From positions 1-5,070 of the forward strand of contig CALFGH010000040.1 in the NCBI GenBank assembly GCA_937958315.1: a DNA stretch of 5,070 nucleotides. The letters run 5' to 3'. Source of the DNA: an uncultured Collinsella sp. (GTDB lineage: Bacteria > Actinomycetota > Coriobacteriia > Coriobacteriales > Coriobacteriaceae). Each line of letters begins with the position of its first letter. Positions within the stretch are counted from its first letter, which is position 1. Shown here piece by piece: positions 5,058 to 5,070 of this stretch. Made by a program: the position numbers and the translations under genes. A model generated the notes under the pieces. It did no database searches. It was given only the letters and a program-made list of their open reading frames with translations, and was not told the origin of the DNA.

Positions 5058-5070
5058 ATGCATGCGTGGG
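5058..5070 (+). CDS. Possible start of a further gene (cut off at the right edge)
   Basis: ATG at 5058 lies 7 nt after AAAGG (5046-5050) and is followed by only four codons, CAT GCG TGG and one base. A second ATG at 5062 after GGGG (5054-5057) is equally possible. The spacer from 5002 holds a small hairpin, GGCGAT (5011-5016) with ATCGCC (5021-5026), without a T tract. Too little sequence is present to say more. Confidence 0.25.

Overview
The window is GC-rich, tightly packed bacterial chromosome carrying six complete protein genes, one gene cut off at the left edge, and possibly the first codons of another at the right edge. GC content, codon use, strong AAGGAG-type ribosome binding sites and gene content suggest a gut actinobacterium of the Coriobacteriia, perhaps Collinsella-like. 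That assignment is inference; there is no marker gene here to prove it. No rRNA, tRNA, CRISPR array, transposase or phage gene is visible.

Layout. At 1-272 (minus) lies the N-terminal part of a protein I do not recognise. A 172-bp divergent intergenic region follows, with a striking 16-bp direct repeat at exactly 30-bp spacing. At 445-1533 (plus) is a membrane protein of the putative manganese (heavy-metal) exporter family, with a very His-rich central loop. A long hairpin terminator and a second terminator read from the opposite strand separate it from a convergent two-gene minus-strand operon. That operon runs from a six-helix DUF308/HdeD-like membrane protein (2185-2787) into a YaiI/YqxD (UPF0178) PIN-like protein (1702-2184), with stop and start codons directly abutting. 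At 3050-3721 (plus) a nitroreductase-family protein starts divergently. Its upstream region carries a sequence close to the DtxR/IdeR metal-repressor box. Next come two tandem histidine-phosphatase paralogues (3804-4346 and 4366-5001), preceded by a 13-bp-stem palindromic element.

How the parts relate. Metal handling is the one theme that recurs: a probable metal exporter with a metal-chelating loop, and a DtxR-like site in front of the nitroreductase. The YaiI, DUF308 and phosphatase genes look like ordinary housekeeping or poorly characterised conserved genes. I see no convincing previously undescribed multi-gene system. The most useful leads are regulatory: the paired repeats upstream of the exporter, the DtxR-like box, the twin hairpins in the DUF308 leader, and the palindrome before the phosphatases.
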